Assembly (NCBI RefSeq): GCF_000003605.2
Contig: NW_003131860.1
Span: 546,259-561,400 of the forward strand
DNA length: 15,142 nt
Source of the DNA: Saccoglossus kowalevskii
Taxonomy: Eukaryota; Hemichordata; Enteropneusta; Harrimaniidae
Direction: 5' to 3'
The stretch's first letter is position 1, and every line of letters begins with the position of its first letter. The translations under genes were made by a program, and so were the position numbers. Shown piece after piece: positions 1 through 9,097 of this stretch. The notes under the pieces were generated by a model. It was not told the origin of the DNA. It did no database searches and saw only the letters and a list, made by a program, of their open reading frames with translations.

Positions 1-226
1 AACCAATCTGGATCTGACCACTGTACAAAAAGTCATGCATACCAGTTCTCATTTGTAGATGATAGAAGGGTGGATGCATGATAGTGGGGTAAAGCTTTGT
101 GCATCTAAGTAAACTTGCATATACACATGCGTGTTACCATATATACGCTGACTGATTGTTCATAGTGCATCAACCAAATCTATCAGTACATTAGACTACC
201 CTGCATGACTGGAATCGTTGACAACT
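1..226 (+). other. 5' flank / possible 5' UTR with overlapping upstream ORF
   Basis: No gene is recognised here. If the ATG at 227 is a true start, this is leader or promoter. The frame of that ATG is closed just upstream by TGA at 206-208. A second ATG at 205 opens a 9-codon upstream ORF that stops at TAA 232-234, so it overlaps the main start in another frame; its context is weak (T at -3), whereas the ATG at 227 has A at -3. An AG at 193-194 could be a splice acceptor, but no good pyrimidine tract precedes it. No TATA box or initiator can be claimed. Confidence 0.3.
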
Positions 227-388
227 ATGAGTAATGCCATCAGTGCCAAGGAATTCCACTCACAGCTGCTGAGACTGTGTGCAATGCTCCATCACAGGAT
301 ACAGCATCTGGAGAGAATCATGGAGAAACAACCCGTCATGGATTCTACGATAATTTTAGAGGAAATCGGTGAGACATCCACAGACCAG
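227..388 (+). CDS. Candidate first coding exon, 54 codons, coiled-coil-like; possibly SHANK 5' exon
   Basis: I do not recognise this peptide from a named family, but it reads like real protein rather than noise. After the ATG at 227 (A at -3) there is a helix-prone stretch around LLRLCAMLHHRIQHLERIM (about residues 12-30) with leucine, isoleucine and methionine at heptad-like spacing, followed by an acidic segment (ILEEIGETSTDQ). It ends at CAG|GTAGTG (388/389), a phase 0 donor. The SHANK exon at 13313 also begins in phase 0, so the two would join in frame with no stop. Without splicing the frame runs four codons further (VVYY) to TAG at 401-403. Alternatives: a 58-residue single-exon protein, or an exon of a different upstream gene. 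Membership in the SHANK transcript is inferred only from strand, phase and order. Confidence 0.45.
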
Positions 389-394
389 GTAGTG
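365..394 (+). promoter_or_regulatory. Two competing 5' splice donors
   Basis: Two donor-like sites lie 20 nt apart. The first, ATCG|GTGAGA (368/369), has the better intron side and leaves phase 1. The second, CAG|GTAGTG (388/389), has the perfect exon side and leaves phase 0. Only the second is directly compatible with the phase 0 SHANK exon at 13313; use of the first would need an intervening exon that restores phase or would shift the frame. Confidence 0.4.
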
Positions 395-403
395 TATTAT
401 TAG

Positions 404-1084
404 AATCCCCTTGTATGCGAGTATCTTGAAGTAAAAGATCAAGTTAAAAAATTTGAGATATAAAAAATCCTTGCCTTTGCAAACCGGTAGCTAAAATGAA
501 AATTGATATTTCCATATATGTCTGCCTCGTGCTTTCATGTTGCCCTAGCAACTAAAAAAACATTTGAAGAACCATTGTTTAACTGTGACATTTCTATTTA
601 CAGAAAGGAATAGAAAATGTAACAACACTTTTACTTCTTGGATTTTGTATGTTCACCACTTTGAATTTCATAGTTTTCAAAATACATAATTTGTAATTCA
701 AAAACATGTCTAGTCAGGTTCACTGAGTCTTTTATGTAAAAAATTATAGAAAATAAGTTTGTGTAAAATATGCCTCCATCATTGAGAATGAAAATCTGTT
801 CAATAGCTACCATAAAACAAATAGTAAAACTTCCATTTCAGAAAGAAGTAAATCATGTTTTCTGAGTAGAAGTTAAAATACAAAAAAAAAAATATTTTGT
901 TTTTAATTAGGCCAAATATTTTTCATTTCTGTTATTATAGCATGGTAACTCCTCATCCCCATTGGAAATAAGTGCTAGCATTGAAGTATAAAAAATAATG
1001 AAATAGCTTCCATATTTTTAGTGCCTTTGGTGTTTATTTCAGATAGCTTTTACTCTAATTGGTTATGGTCACTGAGTTGTGTGT
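404..1084. other. Non-coding AT-rich intronic stretch, nothing recognised
   Basis: AT-rich sequence with A- and T-runs, for example around 881-905. The only long open frame (631-813, minus) is low-complexity and hydrophobic and lacks any family signature. No RNA gene or terminal repeat was found. Confidence 0.5.
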
Positions 1085-1114
1085 GTACAGTACAGTACAG
1101 TACAGTACAGTACA
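1085..1114. repeat. (GTACA)6 pentanucleotide microsatellite
   Basis: Six perfect GTACA units run head to tail, preceded by a short GT run and followed by TATATA. The array is perfect, so length variation between individuals is likely. A short motif nearby (AATAATTTTCGCTGATA, about 1142-1158) resembles the interior of the MITE at 3735-3937 but has no terminal repeats. Confidence 0.95.
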
Positions 1115-1310
1115 TATATAAAAAGTATGATTCAGTAAACTCAATAATTTTCGCTGATAGTGAAAAACATATCAACATGAACATGTATTATTAATATATT
1201 ATTAATTGTTCCATTTGAAACAGCTCGTTATGATTTTAACACATTTAAAAGTTGTAAAAATGTCATGTGATTTTTCCTCAGTCTGGTTGCTATTGATTTA
1301 TAGTGTAATA

Positions 1311-1613
1311 TAGGATTACATGTGACTGACATAATGTGTTCAACAATACAAGATGTTTGTCCAGTCAACCAATCATGTGTACTGCATTGAACTTTAAGGA
1401 GCAGTCTCAAAACATCACATTACAGAGCTCAGTGTAGTATACATGTAGGATTACATGTGACTGACATAATGTGTTCAACAATACAAGATGTGTTTGTCTA
1501 GTCAACCAATCATGTGTACTGCAATACAAGATGTGTTTGTCTAGTCAGGGTACATGTGTACTGCATTGAAATGTGAGGGGCAATCTCAAAATATCACATT
1601 TCAGAGCTCAGTA
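1311..1613 (+). repeat. Segmental tandem duplication with nested partial copy
   Basis: Copy A (1311-1445, 135 bp) and copy B (1446-1613) both start TAGGATTACATGTGACTGAC and both end in a CAGAGCTCAGT block. Copy B is longer because the stretch CAATACAAGATGTGTTTGTC plus following bases occurs twice inside it (about 1480-1500 and 1522-1542), which is a second, smaller duplication event. Copies are only lightly diverged, so the duplication is fairly recent. No coding frame runs through it. Confidence 0.9.
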
Positions 1614-3734
1614 AATATTATTTCATTACGAATGAGTTGTCTCCCCTGACACAAATTATAAATTTTATTGTTGAGATAATTTGTGTGTTAAAGTTGAATA
1701 CAAGATGATTTTAACCGTGTGCTTGTCTGGTGACTGCCATTACTATCAGTTTAAGCACCGGAAATTCTCTGAGAATTCTCCACCAGTGCCGCAGATAGTC
1801 AACTTGCAGCGATACTTACTATTATTATACATCTGTCAACGTAATGCCATAAATTACAGCGTGCCGTAATTTTGCGGTATTTTACGGGGTATTTTCATCC
1901 TACCATATAAGAAAATGCTAATTCCAAATATGGAATGATTACGCGCGAAAGCGTTATCTAGTAATAAAAACAAACATGACTGCCACCAGGGTTTGACTGG
2001 ACACCACACAAAGAAGTTTGCTAAATCTGTTCTAAAATTTTTGGATTTCAGCATTCCCATGGTGTATCCTTGGAAGGAAAATGATGTATAATAATAAGGT
2101 TATTACGAAGATACCTCAGAGTATGCACTCAAAAAAAACTTTTTTTGAAAGTATATTCATCTTCTCTAAGTTTATGCAAATTCACATGTCAATATACTGG
2201 GTATTTTCTTTGTACATGTATTTGAAACTGATATGAATTTAAATAATCATTGACTGTATAGAATTGAATAAACTGATCTGAAAGAAAGATATTGAAGTAT
2301 GCAAATTACAGTGTTTTCTTAACAGTTTCAAACATTTCTGCCTTCACGGCCCTCAACTACAGCTTGGAGATCTCATTGTATTTTTATATAAACTCGATCA
2401 TAAAACATTACAACATAATTTCTGTAAAATATTTTGAAATAGAATTACATATGGTGAATTTGGCTCAATGTATGAATTTACCAAATCTTACAGTATCATT
2501 ATGAGAAAACATTTTTTTGCCAAATTTACATTGCAGCATGTTTTACTAAAAAAAACAACTAGATTTTCATATCAGGCTACTATTAAGCTGCATGATGCAA
2601 TCATATTAAGTTATGATGCAATACATGTATATTCATATCGGTGGCCATTTTGGCGACAATAAACACACTTATGAAAACGCGCTTACTACACGAATCCATT
2701 AATCAACAGATAAAATGTTTCTATGCTCAGTGTCGCATGCAACCTAACATAATAGTCGGTCAATATTGTTGGGTTGTCCCTTGCTTAAAACAAAGTGTCA
2801 CGTTACTGCTATAGTGTACAGAGGGAGCAATGGTTCATGGTGACACATCACTAAGTCATATATATGGTCATAAAGTGTAATTGTTCAATTATAAAACAAT
2901 CGCAAGAGGATGTTTTCATCTTATCAGTATGCAATGTATCTCGTATACTAAAGTACTGTACTTTGTAATGCCATATTTTAACATTGATGTATGGGGTTTT
3001 AAATTGAGCTTCGTCTCACCTACATGTACAAGCAAAAATGAGGACAGAGCATGAAGAATGATATTGATTTATTCATAAGTAGTCATGGAAATCAAAGTAT
3101 TTCAACAAAGATTTTAATGTCTGAGATGGTAATAACTCTAGTCTTCTATGGCAACCACTACCTTGAGCATAGAGGGCAGTATACTGTGATACCATCTTTT
3201 GTTTGTTTGTTTGTTATATGGTTTACTCTATGATGAGAACTGCCTGTGAACTTAAGTTGGTCATTGACCCTGGCTCTGCATTAATTGTTGTCACGGCATT
3301 CATTTGAACCAAAAAACTTGTAGTAGCTTTATGATACAGTAAGTACTACAATCTTTTTTTTAGAAATTATAGAAATTCTGCTCATTTCTTTTTCATCTGT
3401 GCAATGTATGATAGTATACTTTCTGAGATGTATACAAAACTTCTGATGAGGCTGGTAAGTGGTTAATGGTTTGAATGATTCGCTGAACCAGATTTGACGT
3501 GAAGGTGGAATAGTCACCCATTTTGAAGTTTCTGATCAATGTTTTTTTGTGTGACATATGTCTAAGAACAAATCTCAGTTGTAGCTGTATGAAAACCAAG
3601 ACAGTGTGAAGTTAGTTATGTTTGTTTTTGAGAGTGCCTGGTTATGACGTGATGTATAGCATAAATAATTGCAATGTGCTCTTAGCTTTCTGGAGATTGT
3701 GTGGTCTATGCCTACACACCAGTGCAAAATAATG
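1614..3734. other. Intronic stretch without recognisable gene
   Basis: Nothing assignable. Several short open frames occur (1681-1869 plus, 1854-2060 minus, 2292-2662 plus, 3051-3233 plus, 3329-3599 minus) but none shows a known domain or splice-bounded conservation. Small local structures: an AATTCTC/GAGAATT inverted repeat near 1765-1779, an AAATTAC/GTAATTT stem at about 1851-1873, and a (TTTG)4 run at 3198-3213. Confidence 0.45.
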
Positions 3735-3937
3735 TACTGTGGAATACTTTATTTTCACTGAAATTAATTTTCGCTGAAAAGGCTTTTTGGCCGTTTTGTA
3801 TGGAATTTATTTTCACTGATTTTTGATGAGTTTAATGTGAAATATAGGAAAAAAAGTATATTCGCTGGATTTTATTTTCACGGAATCATCCCTACAGCAA
3901 AAATAAATTCCAAGTGAAGATAAAGTATTCTACAGTA
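3735..3937 (+). mobile_element. TA-flanked MITE, copy 1 (Tc1/mariner-like target site)
   Basis: A 199-bp element (3737-3935) sits between TA dinucleotides (3735-3736 and 3936-3937). Its ends are inverted: CTGTGGAATACTTTATTTTC on the left matches, with two mismatches, the reverse complement of the right end (about 23 bp in all). The inside is built of degenerate repeats of a TTTATTTTCACTGA-like motif. There is no room for a transposase, so it is non-autonomous. A TA target duplication is typical of Tc1/mariner relatives; the superfamily assignment is inferred from that alone. A related copy in opposite orientation is at 7258-7410. Confidence 0.8.
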
Positions 3938-4753
3938 TTTTGTTGATTTGCTGGTTTGCTCAGATCCTGATTGGGAGATTATGGTCCTGTTTAATGGGGG
4001 ACGGAAATTGTCCATGCTTACATTTGTAATTGAACCAATTTATGCACACAGAATGGGCTAATGTTGGTCTTCCCTACAATGAATAAATCAAAATATTTTA
4101 TTAATGCATCCACTTTGCTGTCTGGATAGTTTTATTAGATGTTGTTATTAATAATTTCTAATAATAGCGTAGTTTGGTGATTTGATACGAGTCTTGGAAT
4201 GTTGTATCCTACTATGGGTATTGTTTAAACCCATTGATGTCAATATAACCTTTGAATGTACTTTCTGATTTTATCACGCCCTGTTTGACCCCTTGGTAGC
4301 CATCAGTCTGTGTTCGTGGTATACTGTGTGTGGGTAATGCTAGATAAAATATTAAAACTGTGTTTTATCACATATAAGGCTAAATGAGAAAAATTGATTG
4401 TTTTTGTATCAACTATTTTTAAATCAAATCAAATTAGTGCATTTGATGTTCCGTTAAACTCGGAGTAGCAAAGTAAACTTTTATCATCTTTTACTAATAA
4501 AACCCTCAAAGTTTTCTCCAAAATTTGTATCAAAACCTGTAGTCAATAAAAAGTTATTTTAATTTGGTTAAAAAAAATATAGAAAATTTTTATTAAAATA
4601 AGCAAAATGTACTAAATTTGAGCATGAAAAATAATGGCACCCAAAAGATGATGCATTATGGGTAGGAATTAATCATTATTGTGTGTGTTGCATGCAATTC
4701 TGATTCCTTCCATACTGTAAACTGTTTTAATTTTGCAAGTGAATTTTGTGAGT
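3938..4753. other. AT-rich intronic stretch, nothing recognised
   Basis: No gene, RNA or terminal-repeat structure was found. The part from about 4380 to 4640 is especially AT-rich and low in complexity. Confidence 0.5.
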
Positions 4754-5223
4754 AAAAAATACTTTGGGTACCGGTCACTGGTAGCATAGTGGTTGTCGCA
4801 TTAGACTCATGATCGGTAGACCCAAGTTCAAATCCTTCCTCAGGCTGAACTTCAAAAAGGTTGACCCCTACTACCTGGATGAGTGCCACAGACTCAATAG
4901 GAAGGCCAATTCCACTGGCTGAGATTCATTCACTAACGAATTTGATTTTGGGGAGAACCTTGATTAAGGTTCACAGGTACTTGGGTTCAACCGAGCCTGG
5001 TTGAGCGCATTAAACTGCCATTTAATAGGAAGATGGCCGCACAGCCCTGTCATGTACATGTAGTCCCAAATATGAATGTGGCAAAAATGCACTGTGTCAG
5101 CACTTGCAATTTGCACATACAAAAAAAAAACTCAGGAGTGACAACAGTAACATTCAATGTCCGGAACTGTCACTTGGCACAAAAAAAAAAAAAAAAAAAT
5201 AAAAAAAAAAATACTTTGGGTAC
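4754..5223 (+). mobile_element. Full-length tRNA-derived SINE with intact target-site duplication
   Basis: The body (about 4772-5205) is flanked by an identical 18-bp direct repeat, AAAAAATACTTTGGGTAC, at 4754-4771 and 5206-5223. The head is tRNA-like: a box A match TAGCATAGTGG at 4782-4792 and a box B match AGTTCAAATCC at 4825-4835, spaced as in a tRNA, with CAT in the anticodon position (methionine-like, though the anticodon stem no longer pairs well). A tRNA-unrelated region of about 340 bp follows, ending in A19-T-A10. This is the classic product of LINE-machinery retroposition of a Pol III transcript. The perfect duplication implies a rather recent insertion. The frame on the minus strand at 4656-4889 is only a shadow of this element. 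I cannot name the SINE family. Confidence 0.9.
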
Positions 5224-5414
5224 TATACATGTAATGGAATTTTTGGGGAATTTTGTCATTACAAATTCCATAAAATCCACAAATCGTTACAGTATTGTAT
5301 CTTTGAAATGGTATGTTTCACACTCCTCTCAATAGTTACAATAAATGCCATAGGGTTAATCCTCGGATAGTGCTTTCTAGAATTTTGTGTAAAAAACAGT
5401 TTTGTATTGTTTCT

Positions 5415-5640
5415 CTTTTCACCACCACTTCCCTCTTTTCATCTCAAATTCACAAAATAATTTTGGTTATAGTCTGCACTTTACTTCAGAAGATTCGGAT
5501 CAAAATAACCAAATTAAAAACTGAAAATTTATATTTCGTCTGTTGGCTCCAAAATTAGTGTTTATTTTCAGAAATATTGAAAAATATATATTTAGGAAAA
5601 AAGTGCAGAAATTTGGGCAAAAAAGTCTGGTGGTGAAAAG
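5415..5640. mobile_element. Possible MITE or inverted-repeat element, 226 bp
   Basis: A perfect 13-bp inverted pair, CTTTTCACCACCA (5415-5427) and TGGTGGTGAAAAG (5628-5640), bounds the segment. Inside, a second pair (CTGCACTT near 5475 and AAGTGCAG near 5602) is nested symmetrically, so the whole can fold into a long interrupted stem. No convincing target-site duplication is visible and the interior is AT-rich without coding, so a chance or structural palindrome remains possible. Confidence 0.45.
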
Positions 5641-6649
5641 GATACATGGCATGATTCAAAATGATGATGATGAAATTTAGTGACTTATTTCACAAAATAT
5701 AAGATATTTTCAATGAATTTTGGACAGGAAAAATATCTGGTATTTTACTTGAAGGGTTAAAATGGTGCAATATGTTTGGGGTGGTGAACTGTAAGGAATG
5801 GCAGAACAGTCACATAACGTAACTGGCATGGATCCCTGTTACACTCGTGTTGAACACCTTGTCCTTCATTCACTCTGGTGCACATTTCAATAATACCAGG
5901 ATGGCATAGAGCGTATAATTCTCACTCAGCTCTCAATTTAGACCATTTCTGTGCTTAATACAGACTACATTAGCATAAATATTGGTCCCTGGATTTAATC
6001 ACATTTCGTGCATAGTGTCTGATTGTTAATTTTTGTTTTATCCACTTGTACTAATTAATAACTTTATAAATTATCATGTTATGGTAATATTTCATTTGTT
6101 TATTATTTGATTTCTGCATAAGCTTGTTTTGTTACAAATCTGTACCTTGTGATGCCATGTTTTCGTCATCTGGTTTCTGCGTATCTAATCCTATTGGTAA
6201 TGCTGCTCAAAATATACATTGTAACCTCCTACCAGTAGGTGTTCGTCCCTGTGAGTACGTCACCAGGTATTTACTACTATTCCAATTACGCACCGACTGT
6301 GTCACAGGAATAAAAGTGTTGTTTTCGTGCCACGCAACATTTCATATACTGATAATGAATGACGTTCAAATGTGCTGAATAACTTCAAGTGCTGTGTTGC
6401 CGAATTTTTGCATTCATCCAGCGTTGATACATATACTTGGTGAATAACTGGCGTATTTATTCTCGACGATTCGTAGAGCTGTTGCTCTGGGTGATTTCTA
6501 CAGTAACTATTTTGCTTGGGTGTCAACAACAATAATTGCTGCTAGGACCAAAATCTGAGATATTGATTGGTGTAGCTTGTATTAAAATTGATTTCAATCA
6601 ACATTCTAACTGTTGCTGTCGTAGGATCCTCCTCATTCACTTCTGTTGC
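5641..6649. other. Intronic stretch without recognisable gene
   Basis: Open frames at 6124-6378 (plus) and 6302-6532 (minus) overlap each other and have no recognisable domain; I treat both as chance. The segment 6120-6330 is somewhat less AT-rich than its surroundings, but no exon structure is convincing. Confidence 0.4.
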
Positions 6650-6794
6650 TTACGTCGTCCATCAGAACTCAGTCGCTCTTACGTCGTCCATCAGAACTCA
6701 GTCGCTCTTACGTCGTCCATCAGAACTCAGTCGCTCTTACGTCGTCAATCAGAACTCGGTCGCTCTTACGTCGTCAATCAGAACTCCGTGGCAC
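6650..6794 (+). repeat. 29-bp minisatellite, 5 copies, CpG-containing
   Basis: Units begin TTACGTCGTC at 6650, 6679, 6708, 6737 and 6766. The first three are nearly identical (CCATCAGAACTCAGTC core), the fourth carries CAATC and CGGTC variants, and the fifth decays. The unit has several CpG dinucleotides in an otherwise CpG-poor setting. Because 29 is not a multiple of 3 and no unit has a stop in any + frame, all three + frames stay open across the array and spell the same 29-residue cycle at shifted positions. Those frames are therefore a by-product of the repeat and not evidence for a gene. Confidence 0.95.
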
Positions 6795-7000
6795 TCTAGA
6801 ACTGTGTGAAGCCTTACAGGTACATGCTACTGTTATCTACTTGACTATTCTGATGCATGTATGTCTACATGATACTATCTTCAACTTGTAATGTACATGT
6901 CTCACTTGACCTTTATATCAATGTTTGTGCAAACATAGCCAGTGTGAATTGACAATACTTGATGTGATTCCATGCCCTAATAATACATGTACCTATTACT

Positions 7001-7148
7001 TTAAAGCGGGAAGGTCATCACCTGCGCACGCGCGAAAATTCAGTCCCAAGCAACGATAACAACACACGCTAAAAACACAAAGGTTCATGGCCTGTTTGTA
7101 AACAATGACACGCTACGGCCATCTGACGTGACGACTCCCCCGCTTTAA
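7001..7148. mobile_element. TTAA-flanked CpG-rich MITE (piggyBac-like target site)
   Basis: A 140-bp core (7005-7144) sits between TTAA tetranucleotides (7001-7004 and 7145-7148). Its termini are inverted: AGCGGGAAGGTCATCAC on the left against AGCGGGGGAGTCGTCAC read from the right. The interior is richer in GC and CpG (GCGCACGCGCG) than the surrounding intron. TTAA duplication is the hallmark of piggyBac-type transposition; the link is an inference because there is no transposase. The abrupt change of composition at both borders supports a foreign insertion rather than a CpG-island promoter. Confidence 0.7.
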
Positions 7149-7257
7149 ACAATTGCTCTACCATGGTGTGTGCTTATTTTGGAATAGTATTGTATTTGAT
7201 TTGTGTGACATCATTTTGGTTTACAGAGACAAGGACAATTACACCTCTCGTATCGAA

Positions 7258-7410
7258 TACTGTAAATTACATGGGATGATTCAGGTAAAATAAATCCAAT
7301 GAAATTTTTTTTTCCCTATGTTTTATGCTAAACTCATCAAAAATCATTGAAAATAAATATCTTTTCAGTTAAAATTATTTGTAGCTAAAATAAAGTACAC
7401 TTAAACTATA
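7258..7410 (-). mobile_element. TA-flanked MITE, copy 2, reverse orientation, degraded
   Basis: Read on the minus strand this matches copy 1 at 3735-3937: both contain a near-identical block ending TGATTTTTGATGAGTTTA, then a short A-run and an AATCATCCC block. The left border is TA followed by CTGTAAATTAC at 7260. The other end (about 7405-7410) is eroded. It lacks the last 40 or so bases of copy 1, so one of the two is truncated or extended. Confidence 0.7.
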
Positions 7411-8555
7411 GGTAGATACTGCATCATGAAAATCCGACTTACAATGACCATAGACACATCTCTGTCATTTACATACATGTAATATGCGTATTAATTGAGA
7501 TTTGAGAATTGTTTCCAGTATTCCGCAAGTTGCAGCTGAGATGACGTTAAGAACCAAAAGACTTAATTTTTTTCCCCTCAAATACTTGTTTCATTCTCTG
7601 CTGTAATTGCATTTTCTTAGATTTTTGTAGCCATGTCATTCGGAACCGTGTGCGCAATGACGGAAGAGAATAAAACACTAAAGTGGCAAAAACAATTCAT
7701 GCGACTGTCTCATTCTCAATGAAATCTAAGCAGTCATTTGCATCTAAGGTCGAGTAGTCTATCAAGTCCAGTTTTTACTTTAACTATGAACAACTTAGAA
7801 ATTACATTTTTTGAGTATAGTCTACCAATATAATATGTCTTGTCGGTGCACCTATTGGCTGATTGTTTTTGGTGGACAGTGGAAGGAAACATGTTTCATT
7901 TTTTACATGTAGTCAGCCAACTTTTTCAAAACTGTTTGTTGTGTAATTTCGCTTCAACTTATTGCTGCTGAAAGCCTCTGGTTAGCTGAAATGGATAGAA
8001 AATAACATCATCAGCAGCGGATGTGATACGTTGCATTTTTGTGAATTATTGATGAAGCTGTCGACAGAAACACAAATACGATGCATTTTATGATAACGTT
8101 CTCATAAATTATTTTCTTTTTCGAATCTGATAAGATAATGGTCTGTTCCAAAATACTTTGTTGCAAAAATCAGTATTGTATTTTGATACAAGTAAAACGA
8201 TTAGAAAAATATACCCGTTTTGGAACATGGCCTGCTTGTATATGATTATATAGTGCCTATTGGTTCACCTACATGTACTAGTATATGGATGCACTGCATT
8301 GTTATAATACGCCAGCTGAAATGGTTTGGAATTTTAATAGTTATGTTGTACTTTCTAAAATATAATTTTCACTAAATTGAATATTTGTATTTTTTGGTGC
8401 CAGGGAAATCCAATACACTTGGAATCTATCATGTTCTTGTCATTAAAATTAGGGATCAGCCATGTGAAAGTTGGGAGGGGGTCAAAATACTTTTATATCG
8501 GTACTTTTTCATTTATCTTGGTTTGTAATGTAAATAACTGTTGCTTGACTATCCC
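7411..8555. other. Intronic stretch, nothing recognised
   Basis: No gene or RNA is seen. A 9-bp inverted pair (GTTCCAAAA near 8145 and TTTTGGAAC near 8218) brackets about 80 bp, but has no target duplication or longer terminal match, so it is not called as an element. Confidence 0.45.
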
Positions 8556-8706
8556 CTCCCACATTGCTGATGGTTCACCCCTTTGTAGAAACCTAGCAAA
8601 TACCTCCTCCCACATTGCTGATGGTTCATCCCTTTGTAGAAACCTATCAAATACTCCCCCTCCAATTTGCTGATGGTTCATCCCTTGTACAAACTTAGCA
8701 ACTACT
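8556..8706 (+). repeat. 51-53-bp tandem triplication
   Basis: Three copies start at about 8556, 8607 and 8660, sharing CATTGCTGATGGTTCA and the CTTTGTAGAAACCTA block; the third is the most diverged. The overlapping open frames on both strands here (8377-8673 plus, 8493-8711 minus) get their length from the repeat and carry repeated peptides; I do not regard them as genes. Confidence 0.9.
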
Positions 8707-9097
8707 GACAAGTTATGACAATAGTCAGAGGTTATTATCTGTTTAATAAGCTATTGGTGGTGATTGATCTTTTTTATATTAACATTATCTTGGGGAACAA
8801 GTCCGGACATGTCTATGTGTTTTAAAGTTCAACATACCACATGTACATCACATATCTGGTATGCGTACATGATGTAGTTCATACATAACCTTAACAGAGT
8901 GATAGCCAGGCATGGAACTTTGCTGTTCCATGTGCATCATAAGTAAGTGCATGTACTTTTATGTTCTACATATGCAAAGTGACTACATGTACCTCACACC
9001 TGTATGCTGTACGTCTCTCACCCAGCTGTTGTACATTGATTGCATTCGAGTTGCGCAATTATCACGTTCACATTGTACATTTTAATCAGCACGTTAG
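8707..9097. other. Intronic stretch, nothing recognised
   Basis: Contains several ACATGTAC-type motifs but no gene, RNA or transposon ends. Confidence 0.45.

Noticed and set aside
1854-2060. Minus-strand ORF of 68 codons
   Set aside because: Hydrophobic and without recognisable motif or splice borders; treated as chance.
4773-4845. Functional tRNA gene
   Set aside because: Box A and box B fit, but the anticodon stem pairs poorly, no good acceptor stem closes it, and the flanking duplications and A-tail show it is a SINE head.
4656-4889. Minus-strand ORF of 77 codons
   Set aside because: It is the reverse complement of the tRNA-like head of the SINE and its flank.
6536-6891. Three overlapping plus-strand ORFs with repeated peptides (SSIRTQSLLRR, SELSRSYVV)
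   Set aside because: They are the same 29-bp array read in three frames; being open in all frames is a property of the unit, not of a gene.
7005-7144. CpG-island promoter for an internal SHANK transcript
   Set aside because: The inverted termini and exact TTAA flanks are better explained by a transposon insertion, and no nearby exon follows.
8145-8226. Short inverted repeat GTTCCAAAA/TTTTGGAAC as a MITE
   Set aside because: Only 9 bp, no target-site duplication, no extended terminal similarity.
8377-8711. ORFs on both strands with repeated LCRNLANT/QRGEPSAMWE-type peptides
   Set aside because: Length comes from the 51-53-bp triplication; 51-bp spacing keeps the frame open by chance.
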